Origin: Nitratireductor sp. XY-223 | GTDB taxonomy: Bacteria; Pseudomonadota; Alphaproteobacteria; Rhizobiales; Rhizobiaceae | Length of the DNA stretch: 64,000 bases | Reading direction: 5' to 3' | Assembly: GCF_004959855.1 (NCBI RefSeq) | Contig: NZ_SPNT01000003.1 | Location: 372,001-436,000 of the forward strand | In this document: positions 53,955 through 63,295 of the stretch, piece by piece | How positions within the stretch are numbered: position 1 is the stretch's first letter | Layout: each line of letters opens with the position of its first letter | Notes under the pieces: model-generated | Told to the model about the DNA's origin: nothing | What the model saw: only the letters and a program-made list of their open reading frames with translations | The model's database searches: none | Program-made: the position numbers and the translations under genes

Positions 53955-55142
53955 TCACAGATTTGTCCACGCCGCGTTCTTCGCCGAAGAACGCACGCAG
54001 GCATCGATGAAGCGCATGCCGTCAAGGCCGTCCCGAACGGTTGGGTAGAAAACGTCCCCCGGCACTTTGCCGCCTGCGTCGCGGCGCGCGCGGATCGCCC
54101 GCGCCGCCTCGGCGTAGATATTCGCGAAACCCTCCAGGTACCCCTCCGGGTGGCCGGGCGGCACGCGGGTCACCCGCGCCGCCGCTGCTCCGGTCGCCGC
54201 GCCGCCGCGGGTCAGAATCTGCTTCGGTTTACCGAACGGCGTGAACAAGAGCCTGTTGGGATCCTCCTGCTGCCATTCGAGACCGCCCTTGCTGCCGTAG
54301 ACGCGCAGCTTCAGGCTGTTCTCGTTGCCGGGCGCGACCTGGCTCGACCACAGCATGCCCTTTGCCGGCTTTTCCTCGCCCTCGGGCTTGAAGCGCAGCA
54401 TCACGTGCACATTGTCGTCGAGCCGCCGTCCGGCGACGAAGGTGTCGAGATCGGCCGCGACGCTCTCGGTCTGAAGGCCGCTGACGAATGTGGCGAGGTT
54501 CCACGCGTGGGTGCCGATGTCGCCGACACAGCCGCCGGCGCCCGACTGCTCGGGGTCGGTCCGCCACTCCGCCTGTTTGTTGCCGCTGCCTTCCTCCGCC
54601 TCGGTCAGCCAGTCCTGCACGTATTCGACCTGCACCAGCCGGATGGAGCCGAGGCGCCCGCTCGCAACCATGTCGCGCGCCTGCCGGATCATCGGGTAAC
54701 CGGTGTAGTTGTGGGTGAGGACAAACAGGCAGCCGGAATTTTCGGCCAGCGTCGCGAGCTTTTCGGCATCGTCCAGTGTCGACGTCAGCGGTTTGTCGCA
54801 GATGACGTGGATGCCGGCTTCCAGGAACGCCCTGGCGGCCGGATAGTGCATGTGATTGGGCGTGACGATCGAGACCGCCTCGATGCCGTCCTCGCGCGCC
54901 GCCTCGATCTTCGCCATGTCCTTGAACGAGCGGTAGCAACGGTCCGGGCTGAGCCCGAGTTCGATGCCGGATTCCAATGCGCGTTTCGCATCCGAGGAGA
55001 GGGCACCCGCGACCAGTGTATAGTCACCGTCGAGCCGCGCAGCGATCCGGTGCACCGCGCCGATGAAGGCGCCCCGGCCCCCGCCGACCATGCCGAGACG
55101 GATCGGACCGGAGGACGGCGTGTTTTGTGATGCACTGACCAT
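53955..55142 (-). CDS. Gfo/Idh/MocA-family oxidoreductase (last gene of sugar operon)
   Basis: A 395-residue NAD(P)-dependent sugar oxidoreductase. The Rossmann motif is RLGMVGGGRGAFIGAVHR (G-x-G-x2-G-like), with VICDKPLTSTLDDAEKL holding the catalytic Lys of the EKP-type motif (here DKP) and GGCVGDIGTHAWNLATFVSG the D-x3-H active-site helix (DIGTH). It is the larger of two such proteins in the operon. Its ATG shares a base with the preceding isomerase stop (TAATG). It likely oxidises a sugar C3 or C1 hydroxyl, or the reverse. Confidence 0.9.
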   Translation of the reverse strand: MVSASQNTPSSGPIRLGMVGGGRGAFIGAVHRIAARLDGDYTLVAGALSSDAKRALESGIELGLSPDRCYRSFKDMAKIEAAREDGIEAVSIVTPNHMHYPAARAFLEAGIHVICDKPLTSTLDDAEKLATLAENSGCLFVLTHNYTGYPMIRQARDMVASGRLGSIRLVQVEYVQDWLTEAEEGSGNKQAEWRTDPEQSGAGGCVGDIGTHAWNLATFVSGLQTESVAADLDTFVAGRRLDDNVHVMLRFKPEGEEKPAKGMLWSSQVAPGNENSLKLRVYGSKGGLEWQQEDPNRLLFTPFGKPKQILTRGGAATGAAAARVTRVPPGHPEGYLEGFANIYAEAARAIRARRDAGGKVPGDVFYPTVRDGLDGMRFIDACVRSSAKNAAWTNL

Positions 55143-56200
55143 TACGACAGTCCCATCATCTGCCTGATCTCGTCATGGTCCGTTTCGCCGCCGGCGAAAT
55201 CGTCGAAGGCCTTTTCCGTCACGCGGATGATGTGGTCGGCGATGAAAGGCGCACCTTCCGCCGCGCCCTGTTCGGGGTGCTTGAGACAGCATTCCCATTC
55301 CAGCACGGCCCAGCTGTCGTAGTCATACTGCGCCAGCTTGGAAAAGATCGCCGTAAAGTCGACCTGCCCGTCGCCGAGCGAGCGAAATCGCCCGGCGCGC
55401 TCCGTCCAGCCCTGGTAGCCGGAATAGACGCCCTGGCGTCCCGACGGGTTGAACTCGGCGTCCTTCACGTGAAACGCCGAGATGCGCTCATGATAAATGT
55501 CGATGAAATCCAGATAGTTGAGTTGCTGCAGCAGGAAATGCGACGGATCGTAGTTGATCGTGCAGCGCCGGTGGCCATCGAGCGCGTCCAGGAACATCTC
55601 GAACGTGGCGCCGTCGAAAACGTCCTCGCCCGGGTGGATCTCGTAGCCGACATCGACGCCATGCTCGTCGTAGACGTCGAGGATCGGACGCCAGCGGCGG
55701 GCAAGCTCGGCAAAGGCCTCCTCGATCAGCCCGGCGGGGCGCTGCGGCCAGGGGTAGAGGTAGGGAAAGGCAAGGGCTCCGGTAAACGACACCGACACAT
55801 CGAGCCCGAGGTTACGCGAGGCGATCGCGGCGCGCTTGAGCTGGTCGACAGCCCATTCCTGCCGGGCGGAAGGATTGCCGCGCAGCTGCTCCGGTGCGAA
55901 CGCATCGAACTGGCTGTCATAGGCCGGGTGTACGGCAACCAGTTGTCCCTGGAGATGGGTCGACAGCTCGGTGATCGCGACACCCAAATCGGCGCACTGG
56001 CCCTTGATGTCGTCGCAATAGGCCTTCGATTCCGAAGCCAGACCGAGATCGAAGAGCCGATCGTCGAAACTCGGTATCTGGATGCCTTCATAGCCCAGGG
56101 AAGCCGCCCAGGCGGTGATCGACGAAAGCGAGTTGAACGGCGCTTCGTCCGCGGCGAACTGGGCCAGGAATATCGCCGGTCCCTTGATATTGGCTGCCAT
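55142..56200 (-). CDS. Sugar phosphate isomerase/epimerase-fold (xylose isomerase-like TIM barrel) protein
   Basis: A 352-residue TIM-barrel enzyme of the AP-endonuclease-2 / xylose isomerase-like family. Metal ligands are suggested by VGYEIHPGEDVF (Glu, His), INYDPSHFLLQ (Asp-x-x-His), ISAFHVKDAEFNPSG (His-x-Lys-Asp) and WAVLEWECCL (last Glu). Relatives isomerise sugars or break 3-keto-glycosides. Set between the two Gfo/Idh oxidoreductase genes of the sugar operon (30 bp from one, 1-base overlap with the other). Confidence 0.88.
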   Translation of the reverse strand: MAANIKGPAIFLAQFAADEAPFNSLSSITAWAASLGYEGIQIPSFDDRLFDLGLASESKAYCDDIKGQCADLGVAITELSTHLQGQLVAVHPAYDSQFDAFAPEQLRGNPSARQEWAVDQLKRAAIASRNLGLDVSVSFTGALAFPYLYPWPQRPAGLIEEAFAELARRWRPILDVYDEHGVDVGYEIHPGEDVFDGATFEMFLDALDGHRRCTINYDPSHFLLQQLNYLDFIDIYHERISAFHVKDAEFNPSGRQGVYSGYQGWTERAGRFRSLGDGQVDFTAIFSKLAQYDYDSWAVLEWECCLKHPEQGAAEGAPFIADHIIRVTEKAFDDFAGGETDHDEIRQMMGLS

Positions 56201-56230
56201 TTTCCGTCTCCGTGCAAGGCCGCTGCGGTA

Positions 56231-57364
56231 TCAGGCCATCAGCGCCGCGGCTTGTGCGGGCGACAGCGCCTGCGGCCGTTCGCAGCGGGTTTCCAGGGTC
56301 TTGAAGCGCCCGTCCTCGCCCGACTGCAGGATCGCGGTCATGATCTCGACCACATGCAGCGACAGCTCCAGCGAGCAGCGGTGCGGCCGGTCCTCGATTA
56401 TCGCCTGCGCCAAGTCGGCAAGGCCGGCTGCACGGTAGTTGGCAACGCCGTTGTCGCCGTCGCCCTCGTTGACGACGCTCATCGGGTGCTCCCACGCGGG
56501 AAACGCGTCGGAGAACTCGGCCTTCATGGTCATTTTGACGTCGCCGCTGAAGAAATTCGGGTCCGGCAGGAAAAGCGAACCGTCCTCGCCGTAGAGCTCC
56601 ATCGGCGAATGGCTGTGCCGCCACACGTCCCAGCTCGCCCCGAGCGAGACCGCCGCACCGTTCTCGAATTCGAGCAGCGCGTGGAAGGTCGTCGGCGTTT
56701 CGACCTTGATTTTCTCGCCACGGCGTGGCTGCGAGGTGATCGTGCGCTCCGGCGACGGGGTGGCGGAAATGGCCGCGACGCGTTTTACCGGTCCGATGAG
56801 CTGAACCAGGTTGGTGATGTAGTAGGGACCGACATCCAGGATCGGCCCGCCGCCCGGCTTGAAAAAGAAATCCGGATTCGGGTGCCAGTCCTCCATGCCG
56901 TGGCTGAGGACATGACATGTCCCGCCCGTCACCTTGCCGATCGCACCGCCGTCGATCAGGTGGCGTGCGAGCTGGTGCGACCCGCCCAGGAATGTATCGG
57001 GGGCCGATCCGATCCGCAGACCCTTGGAGCGGGCCTGTTCGGCAAGCCGGTAGCCTTCCTCGACCGACAGTACGAAAGGCTTTTCCGAGTAGACATGCTT
57101 GCCGGCGTCCAGGATCCGGCTGGACACTTCGAAATGGGCCGCCGGGATCGTCAGGTTCACGACAATGTCGATATCGTCCGCGGCCAACAGCCCGTCGACA
57201 GTCTCGGCGCGCAGGCCGAATTCTGCGGCCCTTGCCTTTGCGGCCTCCTCGCTGATGTCGGCGCAGGCCCTGATTTCAAAGCCGCGAAACAGCGGCGCGA
57301 GCCGCATATAGGCGGCTGAAATGTTGCCACAGCCGATAATTCCAACGCCGATCTGCTCAGGCAT
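56231..57364 (-). CDS. Gfo/Idh/MocA-family oxidoreductase
   Basis: A 377-residue oxidoreductase. VGIIGCGNISAAYMRLAPLF is the nucleotide-binding turn, VYSEKPFVLSVEEGYRL contains the EKP motif with its catalytic lysine, and GGGPILDVGPYYITNLVQLIG is the active-site helix (D-V-G-P-Y-Y-I-T), typical of a dehydrogenase of sugar/inositol type. It overlaps the upstream isomerase gene by 8 bp, so the two are coupled. Shares ~350-residue length with inositol and 1,5-anhydrofructose reductase relatives. Substrate unknown. Confidence 0.9.
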   Translation of the reverse strand: MPEQIGVGIIGCGNISAAYMRLAPLFRGFEIRACADISEEAAKARAAEFGLRAETVDGLLAADDIDIVVNLTIPAAHFEVSSRILDAGKHVYSEKPFVLSVEEGYRLAEQARSKGLRIGSAPDTFLGGSHQLARHLIDGGAIGKVTGGTCHVLSHGMEDWHPNPDFFFKPGGGPILDVGPYYITNLVQLIGPVKRVAAISATPSPERTITSQPRRGEKIKVETPTTFHALLEFENGAAVSLGASWDVWRHSHSPMELYGEDGSLFLPDPNFFSGDVKMTMKAEFSDAFPAWEHPMSVVNEGDGDNGVANYRAAGLADLAQAIIEDRPHRCSLELSLHVVEIMTAILQSGEDGRFKTLETRCERPQALSPAQAAALMA

Positions 57365-58121
57365 GCTGTACCTCGTTCAAATTGCGCAACGCTTCGATCG
57401 AACGCCGAGCGAAGCGCTCGAAATCGTTCGGATTGTCGTGTTCAACGACATTGTGCGTGACACGCGCGTGGTCACGCAGGGCCCTCAGGATGTTCTTCCA
57501 GGCAACGATGCCGTGGCCGACATCGGCCCAGCCGTCCTCGTCCTCGCCGTGACCCGCGGGCGCAATGTCCTTGATGTGGATTGCCGTGATGCGCGGGCCG
57601 TAGCGCTCGATCCAGTCGAGCGGTTCCGCTCCGCCGCGCACGATCCACGCAATATCGGCTTCCCAGTCGATCTCCGGTGCCTCTTCCAGGATGACGGTCT
57701 GCGGCAGCGTGCCGTCGGCCATCGCCTCGAATTCGAAGTGGTGGTTGTGCCAGCCGAAACGGCGGCCCGTGGCGCGCACCTTCTCGTTGATATTGGCAAG
57801 CCGGCGGGCGAAGGCTGCCCAACCGGCACTGTCCGACGGACGCTGGCCTTCGTCGAGATAGGGGCAGAAAATCGAACGGATGCCGAGTGCCTCGCACTGG
57901 GCGATCACCCGGTCGAATTCGTTCTCCATTGCATCGATCCCGAAATGGCCCGACGGCATCGTCAGCCCGTTCTGGTCCATCAGTTCGCGGAAAATCCCGG
58001 GCGCCTCATAGACCGCTCCGAATCCCTCGAGCTGGGTGTAGCCGAGCGCGCCGAGCGTGGAGAGCACCTTGTCCCAAGGCAGGAAATTGCGCGCGCTGTA
58101 AAGTTGAAACGACAGTTCCAT
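57357..58121 (-). CDS. Sugar phosphate isomerase/epimerase-fold protein
   Basis: A 254-residue xylose isomerase-like TIM barrel: LSFQLYSARNF at the N-terminus, FGWHNHHFEFEAM (His/Glu), EIDWEADIAWIVRGG, ITAIHIKDIAP (His-x-Lys-Asp) and THNVVEHDNPNDF with the last acidic residues. It is smaller than its 352-residue relative in the same operon and closer to the IolE/hydroxypyruvate-isomerase-like branch. GGGATT precedes ATG 58121; the upstream ATG at 58136 has no site. It follows the transporter ATPase gene by 30 bp. Confidence 0.88.
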   Translation of the reverse strand: MELSFQLYSARNFLPWDKVLSTLGALGYTQLEGFGAVYEAPGIFRELMDQNGLTMPSGHFGIDAMENEFDRVIAQCEALGIRSIFCPYLDEGQRPSDSAGWAAFARRLANINEKVRATGRRFGWHNHHFEFEAMADGTLPQTVILEEAPEIDWEADIAWIVRGGAEPLDWIERYGPRITAIHIKDIAPAGHGEDEDGWADVGHGIVAWKNILRALRDHARVTHNVVEHDNPNDFERFARRSIEALRNLNEVQHA

Positions 58122-58151
58122 AGGAATCCCAATCAAATTTAAGTGTTTGAA

Positions 58152-59240
<1,089 letters not shown>

Positions 59241-59244
59241 GGAT

Positions 59245-60132
59245 CTAGCCTTTCACCGCGCCCGCGGCGATCCCGCGAACGAAATATTTGCCGGACAGGA
59301 AGTAGATGAGCAGCGGAACGCCGCCCGTGAGGATCGTCGCGGCCATGTTGACGTTATACTCTTTGACGCCCTGGGTGGTGTTGACGATGTTGTTGAGCTG
59401 CACCGTCATCGGGAAGTTCTTGGTGCCGGCGAAAATGACGCCGAACAGGAAGTCGTTCCAGATGCCGGTGACCTGCAGGATGATCGCCACGACGAAGATC
59501 GGCGGCGACATCGGCACCATGATCTTCAGGAACACGCCCCAGAATCCGGCCCCGTCGACCCGGGCGGCTTTGAACAGCTCCTGCGGCAGTGATGCGAAAT
59601 AGTTGCGGAAGAGCAGTGTCAGGATCGGCATGCCGAAGATCGTGTGAATGAAGATCACACCGGCGAGCGAGCCGAAGATGCCGAGCTCCCTTGTGATGAT
59701 GACCAGCGGGTACAGCATCACCTGGTAGGGGATGAACGAGCCGAAGATGAGGATGGTGAAGAAGACCTCGGCCCCGCGGAACCGCCAGAAGGAAAGGGCG
59801 TAGCCGTTCACCGACGCGATGGCGATCGAGATGATGACGCTCGGGATGAGGATCTGCACGGAGTTCCAGAAGCCGACCTTGAGGCCTTCGCAGTAGAGCC
59901 CGGTGCAGGCGGTGTCCCAGGCCTTGATCCAGGGTTCGAAGGTGACTTCGACCGGCGGCGAGAAGATGTTGCCGAGGCGGATCTCCGGCATGCCCTTCAG
60001 CGACGTCATGATCATCACGTAAAGGGGCAGGAGATAGTAGAGCGCCGCGACGATCAGGACCGAGTAGATCATGATCCGTGTCGGGTCGAGGATGCGTTTC
60101 GGGCGCGGGCCGATGGCTTCCATGGTCGTCAT
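59245..60132 (-). CDS. Carbohydrate ABC transporter permease (MalG type)
   Basis: A 295-residue permease with six membrane segments. The coupling-helix EAA motif is in FKAARVDGAGFWGVFLKIMVPMSPP (E/D-A-A-x3-G), read here in parts, about 85 residues before the end. LEPWIKAWDTACTGLYCEGL-like TFEPWIKAWDTACTGLYCEG between segments 1 and 2 lies in the periplasm. Pairs with the MalF-type permease (4-bp gap). Confidence 0.92.
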   Translation of the reverse strand: MTTMEAIGPRPKRILDPTRIMIYSVLIVAALYYLLPLYVMIMTSLKGMPEIRLGNIFSPPVEVTFEPWIKAWDTACTGLYCEGLKVGFWNSVQILIPSVIISIAIASVNGYALSFWRFRGAEVFFTILIFGSFIPYQVMLYPLVIITRELGIFGSLAGVIFIHTIFGMPILTLLFRNYFASLPQELFKAARVDGAGFWGVFLKIMVPMSPPIFVVAIILQVTGIWNDFLFGVIFAGTKNFPMTVQLNNIVNTTQGVKEYNVNMAATILTGGVPLLIYFLSGKYFVRGIAAGAVKG

Positions 60133-60136
60133 GGCG

Positions 60137-61030
60137 CTACCCTTTCTTCTTCTTGCCGTATTCGAGATAGATCCAGGGGATCAGGATGATCAGCACGGTC
60201 GTGAGCATGACGGTCGAGGCGGCGAGGGCCTGGCCGACATTGGCGCGTGCGAACATGAAATCGTAGACATATTTGGCCGGCACCTCCGAGGCGATGCCGG
60301 GTCCGCCGGCGGTCATCGCGACGACCAGGTCGTAGAGGCGCACGATGCCGGAGGCGATGATCACCAGTGTGGTGATGAAGACGCCGCGCATCATCGGGAT
60401 GACCACGAAGATGTAGGTTTTCCATTTCGGGATGCCGTCGACCCGGGCGGCCTTCCAGATCTCGTCGTCAACCGCGCGAAGGCCGGCCAGCATCAATGCC
60501 ATGACGAATCCGGTGCCCTGCCAGATGCCGGCGATCAGGAGCGCATAGATGACGGTGTCCCGATCGGCGATCAGGTCGAACGTGAAGCTCTCCCAGCCGA
60601 GGCTGCGCACGGCTTCCTGCAGGCCGAGGGTCGGATTGAGGATCCACTGCCAGACAACGCCCGTGACGATGAAGGACAACGCGAACGGGTAGAGATAAAT
60701 GGTCCGGAACGTGTTTTCGAAGCGGATCTTCTGGTCCATGAAGGCGGCCAGAACAAAGCCGACGACCAGGGAAAAGACCAGCGAAAAGATCCCGTAAAAC
60801 GCGATATTCTCGACCGATTTGTTCCAGCGCGACGTGTTGAACAGCCGCTCATACTGGGCAAATCCGACAAATTCGTTGACGGGCAGGGCCCGCGACGCCG
60901 AGAACGAATAGATCACCGTCCACAGCGAGCATCCGACGAAGACGATCATTGTCGTCAGGATCATCGGCGTCGCCGCGACTTTGGCATTCAGATTGCGAAA
61001 ATAGGGATTGGGTCGGTCCTGGTTCGCCAT
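60137..61030 (-). CDS. Carbohydrate ABC transporter permease (MalF type)
   Basis: A 297-residue permease with six membrane segments. The EAA loop is EIWKAARVDGIPKWKTYIFVVIPMM, read in parts. ATG 61030 has GGAGC 7-11 nt before it and is preferred to ATG 61072. The N-terminal cytoplasmic tail (NQDRPNPYFRNLNAKVAATP) and the first segment (MILTTMIVFVGCSLWTVIYS) are typical. Partner of the MalG-type permease. Confidence 0.92.
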   Translation of the reverse strand: MANQDRPNPYFRNLNAKVAATPMILTTMIVFVGCSLWTVIYSFSASRALPVNEFVGFAQYERLFNTSRWNKSVENIAFYGIFSLVFSLVVGFVLAAFMDQKIRFENTFRTIYLYPFALSFIVTGVVWQWILNPTLGLQEAVRSLGWESFTFDLIADRDTVIYALLIAGIWQGTGFVMALMLAGLRAVDDEIWKAARVDGIPKWKTYIFVVIPMMRGVFITTLVIIASGIVRLYDLVVAMTAGGPGIASEVPAKYVYDFMFARANVGQALAASTVMLTTVLIILIPWIYLEYGKKKKG

Positions 61031-61101
61031 GGCTTTGCTCCGGGGAGGCGGGCGCCAGCCTTTGGCCGGCACCCAGGGAATGCTTGGCGCAAACGTTTCG
61101 A

Positions 61102-62343
61102 TCAGTCGGCGTTTTCGACGATCTCGACGTAGCGTTCCTGAGCTTCCTGAGGCGTCATGCCCGGATCGTTGAAGAACTCAACCCAAAGGTCCTCGAACTG
61201 GCCCTGCGTGTCGGACGACCAGGTCTGCTCGCCGGACGGCAGGATATTGTCGGGGTTTTCGAGAATGGCGAGGCCCTTCTTCATGCAGTCGTTTGCCGCC
61301 GAAAGATCGATGTCACCGCGGATGGGCAGCGAGCCCTTTTTGAGGTTGAAGTCGACCTGGACCGCTTTCGAGACCAGCAGCGACGCGAGATCGAGCTGCG
61401 CCTTGACGGTGTCCGGATTATCGTCGGCCGGTTTCGGGAAATAGAAGGCGTCTCCGCCGGTGTCGAGGACCGGATGCACGCCGAGGCCGGGAAGGCAGTC
61501 ATATTCCTTCCCGGCGGTCTGGCCCGCCACACCGAATTCACCCTGGGCCCAGTCGCCCATGATCTGTGCGCCGGCCTTGCCGGTGATCACCATATTGGCG
61601 GCGTCGTTCCAGGCGCGGCCCACATAGCCGTCATCGACCATGTCGCGCGCCGCGGCGATCGCTTCGAATACCTGGGTCATCTCCGGGCTGGCGGCGGCCT
61701 CGGCACTCTTGTCCGCGTTGACCTTGCGATAGAGGTCAACGCCGCCGAGCGCCACGGTAAAGACACCGGCCATGCCGTTGATCTGCCACGGCTCGCCGCC
61801 CACGGCGAGCGGGATTACGCCGGCTTCGCGCAGCTTCGGCGCGGCTTCGGCAAATTCGCTCCAGTTGGTCGGCACGGCCATGCCGTTGTCCTCGAATACG
61901 CCGCGGTTCAGCCACATCCACTGGAATGAGTGGATGTTGACGGGCACGCAGTAGATCTTGCCGTCATAGCGGCACGCATCGAGCAGCTTTGCGGGGCGGA
62001 TGATATCGGCCCAGCCTTCCTTTTCGGCAAGTTCGGTCAGGTCCGTCATCAGACCCGCCTTGACGAGATCCTCGGCGTCGCGTCCGGTGTTGAGCTGCGT
62101 TGCGCCCATGGGGTCGCCGCCGGAAATGCGGCTGATGATGATCGGCCGCGCATTTCCGCCGCCGGCGATGGCGCCGTCGACCCAGGTGTTGCCGGATTCG
62201 TTGAAGGCGTCGGCGAAGACTTTCACGGCGGCGGCTTCACCGCCCGAAGTCCACCAATGCGTCACTTCCAGTTCCGTCGCAGAGGCTGCGACCGAACCGG
62301 CAAGGATTGTCGTTGCTGCTAGAGCGGTCCTGATACGATCCAT
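61102..62343 (-). CDS. Extracellular sugar-binding protein of a CUT1 ABC transporter
   Basis: A 413-residue periplasmic protein, first gene of the operon. GGGAGG lies 4-9 nt before ATG 62343; the signal peptide is MDRIRTALAATTILAGSVAA with cleavage near SATEL. The mature start ELEVTHWWTSGGEAAAVKVF and the later WMWLNRGVFEDNG, GVIPLAVGGEPWQINGMAG and MGDWAQGEFG are typical of the glucose/mannose-type (GtsA-like) binding proteins. Two Cys pairs (ACRYDGKIYCV, and DCLPG with NDCMKK) may be disulfides. The sugar is unknown, but the operon enzymes suggest a modified glucoside. Confidence 0.9.
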   Translation of the reverse strand: MDRIRTALAATTILAGSVAASATELEVTHWWTSGGEAAAVKVFADAFNESGNTWVDGAIAGGGNARPIIISRISGGDPMGATQLNTGRDAEDLVKAGLMTDLTELAEKEGWADIIRPAKLLDACRYDGKIYCVPVNIHSFQWMWLNRGVFEDNGMAVPTNWSEFAEAAPKLREAGVIPLAVGGEPWQINGMAGVFTVALGGVDLYRKVNADKSAEAAASPEMTQVFEAIAAARDMVDDGYVGRAWNDAANMVITGKAGAQIMGDWAQGEFGVAGQTAGKEYDCLPGLGVHPVLDTGGDAFYFPKPADDNPDTVKAQLDLASLLVSKAVQVDFNLKKGSLPIRGDIDLSAANDCMKKGLAILENPDNILPSGEQTWSSDTQGQFEDLWVEFFNDPGMTPQEAQERYVEIVENAD

Positions 62344-62409
62344 TTGATCCTCCCATTGGGGCGCAGTTCTCCCGGTGCGCCCGGCTCGTCTGATTAGACT
62401 GATGCACAA

Positions 62410-62453
62410 GTAATCGATTACATTTTGCGGTATTGCGCTTTGTAATCGATTAC
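62410..62453. promoter_or_regulatory. Two identical LacI-type operators upstream of the sugar operon
   Basis: GTAATCGATTAC occurs at 62410-62421 and again at 62442-62453, both perfect palindromes, with centres 32 bp apart (about three helical turns), 67 nt upstream of the binding-protein start. The central CG and flanks are typical of LacI/GalR-family operators, and the spacing would let two dimers bind one DNA face or form a short loop. No LacI gene is in the window. The rest of the 301-bp gap 62344-62644 has no gene. Confidence 0.75.
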
Positions 62454-62644
62454 ATTCACTAGGATGCGCATTACGCTTGTCCCTGTCAAGTGATTAATGC
62501 CGACGCCGCTGGTTTCTCGGGCACACGCCGCTGCCGCCGGTTCACGGACGCGATTGCGGCGTTGCCGCCGTCAGCCAAAACCGCTCAGATAAATCAAGGG
62601 CTTCGAACCGTTGGATGATCGGCCCGACCGAACCGTTCGGGGCC

Positions 62645-63295
62645 TCAGCGGCTGTGGACGGCCGCGTCCGCCGATTGGATGGTGACATCCGCCGGTCGGG
62701 AACGGGCGAGCACGCGCTCCGCGTTCGGGATGTCGTTTCCCCCGGCCTTTTCTTCCGCCGTGCGGCGGTCGTATCCGTGTTCGAGCCAGCGCGCCACCAG
62801 CCGTTCGCGCAGGTCCGCGATCGGCGCGGTCAGGAATACAGTCAGGTCAAAGAACGGTTCAAGTCTGCACCAAGGTTCTTCTTCAAGCAGCAGGTAATTG
62901 CCCTCGATGAGGACGAAACGGCAGCTTTTTTGGACGACATCCCCGTTGCCGCGAACACGGTCGTTTGTGCGGTCGAACTCAGGCACGGGCACATCGTCCG
63001 CATTCCGTTTCAGCTTTTCGACAAGCTCCAGGAACCCTGTCGCGTCGAAGGTTTCCGGGGCGCCCTTGCGATGCCGCAGTTCCAGCCTGTCCAGCGTCTC
63101 ATTGTCGAGATGAAAGCCGTCCATGGGAACCACTGACGCGCTTTGGCCGGCTGCTGCAAGCTGCCTGCAGAGGCTGGAGGAAAGGGTGGATTTCCCGGCG
63201 CCCGGCGGGCCTGCAATGGCAACAAGGACACGCTCCCGCCTGTCTGCGGCCGCAAGGACGGTTTCCAGCAGATCCTGCGGATTGGGTGGGCTCAT
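62645..63295 (-). CDS. P-loop nucleoside/nucleotide kinase family protein (FrcK-like)
   Basis: A 216-residue kinase of the uridine kinase/phosphoribulokinase group. The P-loop is VAIAGPPGAGKSTLSSSL, the substrate Asp region MDGFHLDNETLD, and the lid region RTNDRVRGNGDVV; FVLIEGNYLLLEEEPW is the Walker B-like strand and VARWLEHGYDRRTAEEKAGGND the lid/arginine helix. Its ATG overlaps the stop of the sugar ABC ATPase gene by 4 bp, as frcA-frcK in Sinorhizobium. It likely phosphorylates a sugar or a nucleoside brought in by that transporter; the acceptor is not proven. Confidence 0.85.
   Translation of the reverse strand: MSPPNPQDLLETVLAAADRRERVLVAIAGPPGAGKSTLSSSLCRQLAAAGQSASVVPMDGFHLDNETLDRLELRHRKGAPETFDATGFLELVEKLKRNADDVPVPEFDRTNDRVRGNGDVVQKSCRFVLIEGNYLLLEEEPWCRLEPFFDLTVFLTAPIADLRERLVARWLEHGYDRRTAEEKAGGNDIPNAERVLARSRPADVTIQSADAAVHSR

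Noticed and set aside
55175-57319. 714-codon open frame on the plus strand opposite the sugar-operon isomerase and oxidoreductase genes
   Set aside because: It spans two well-supported minus-strand genes and has no ribosome site or recognisable domain.
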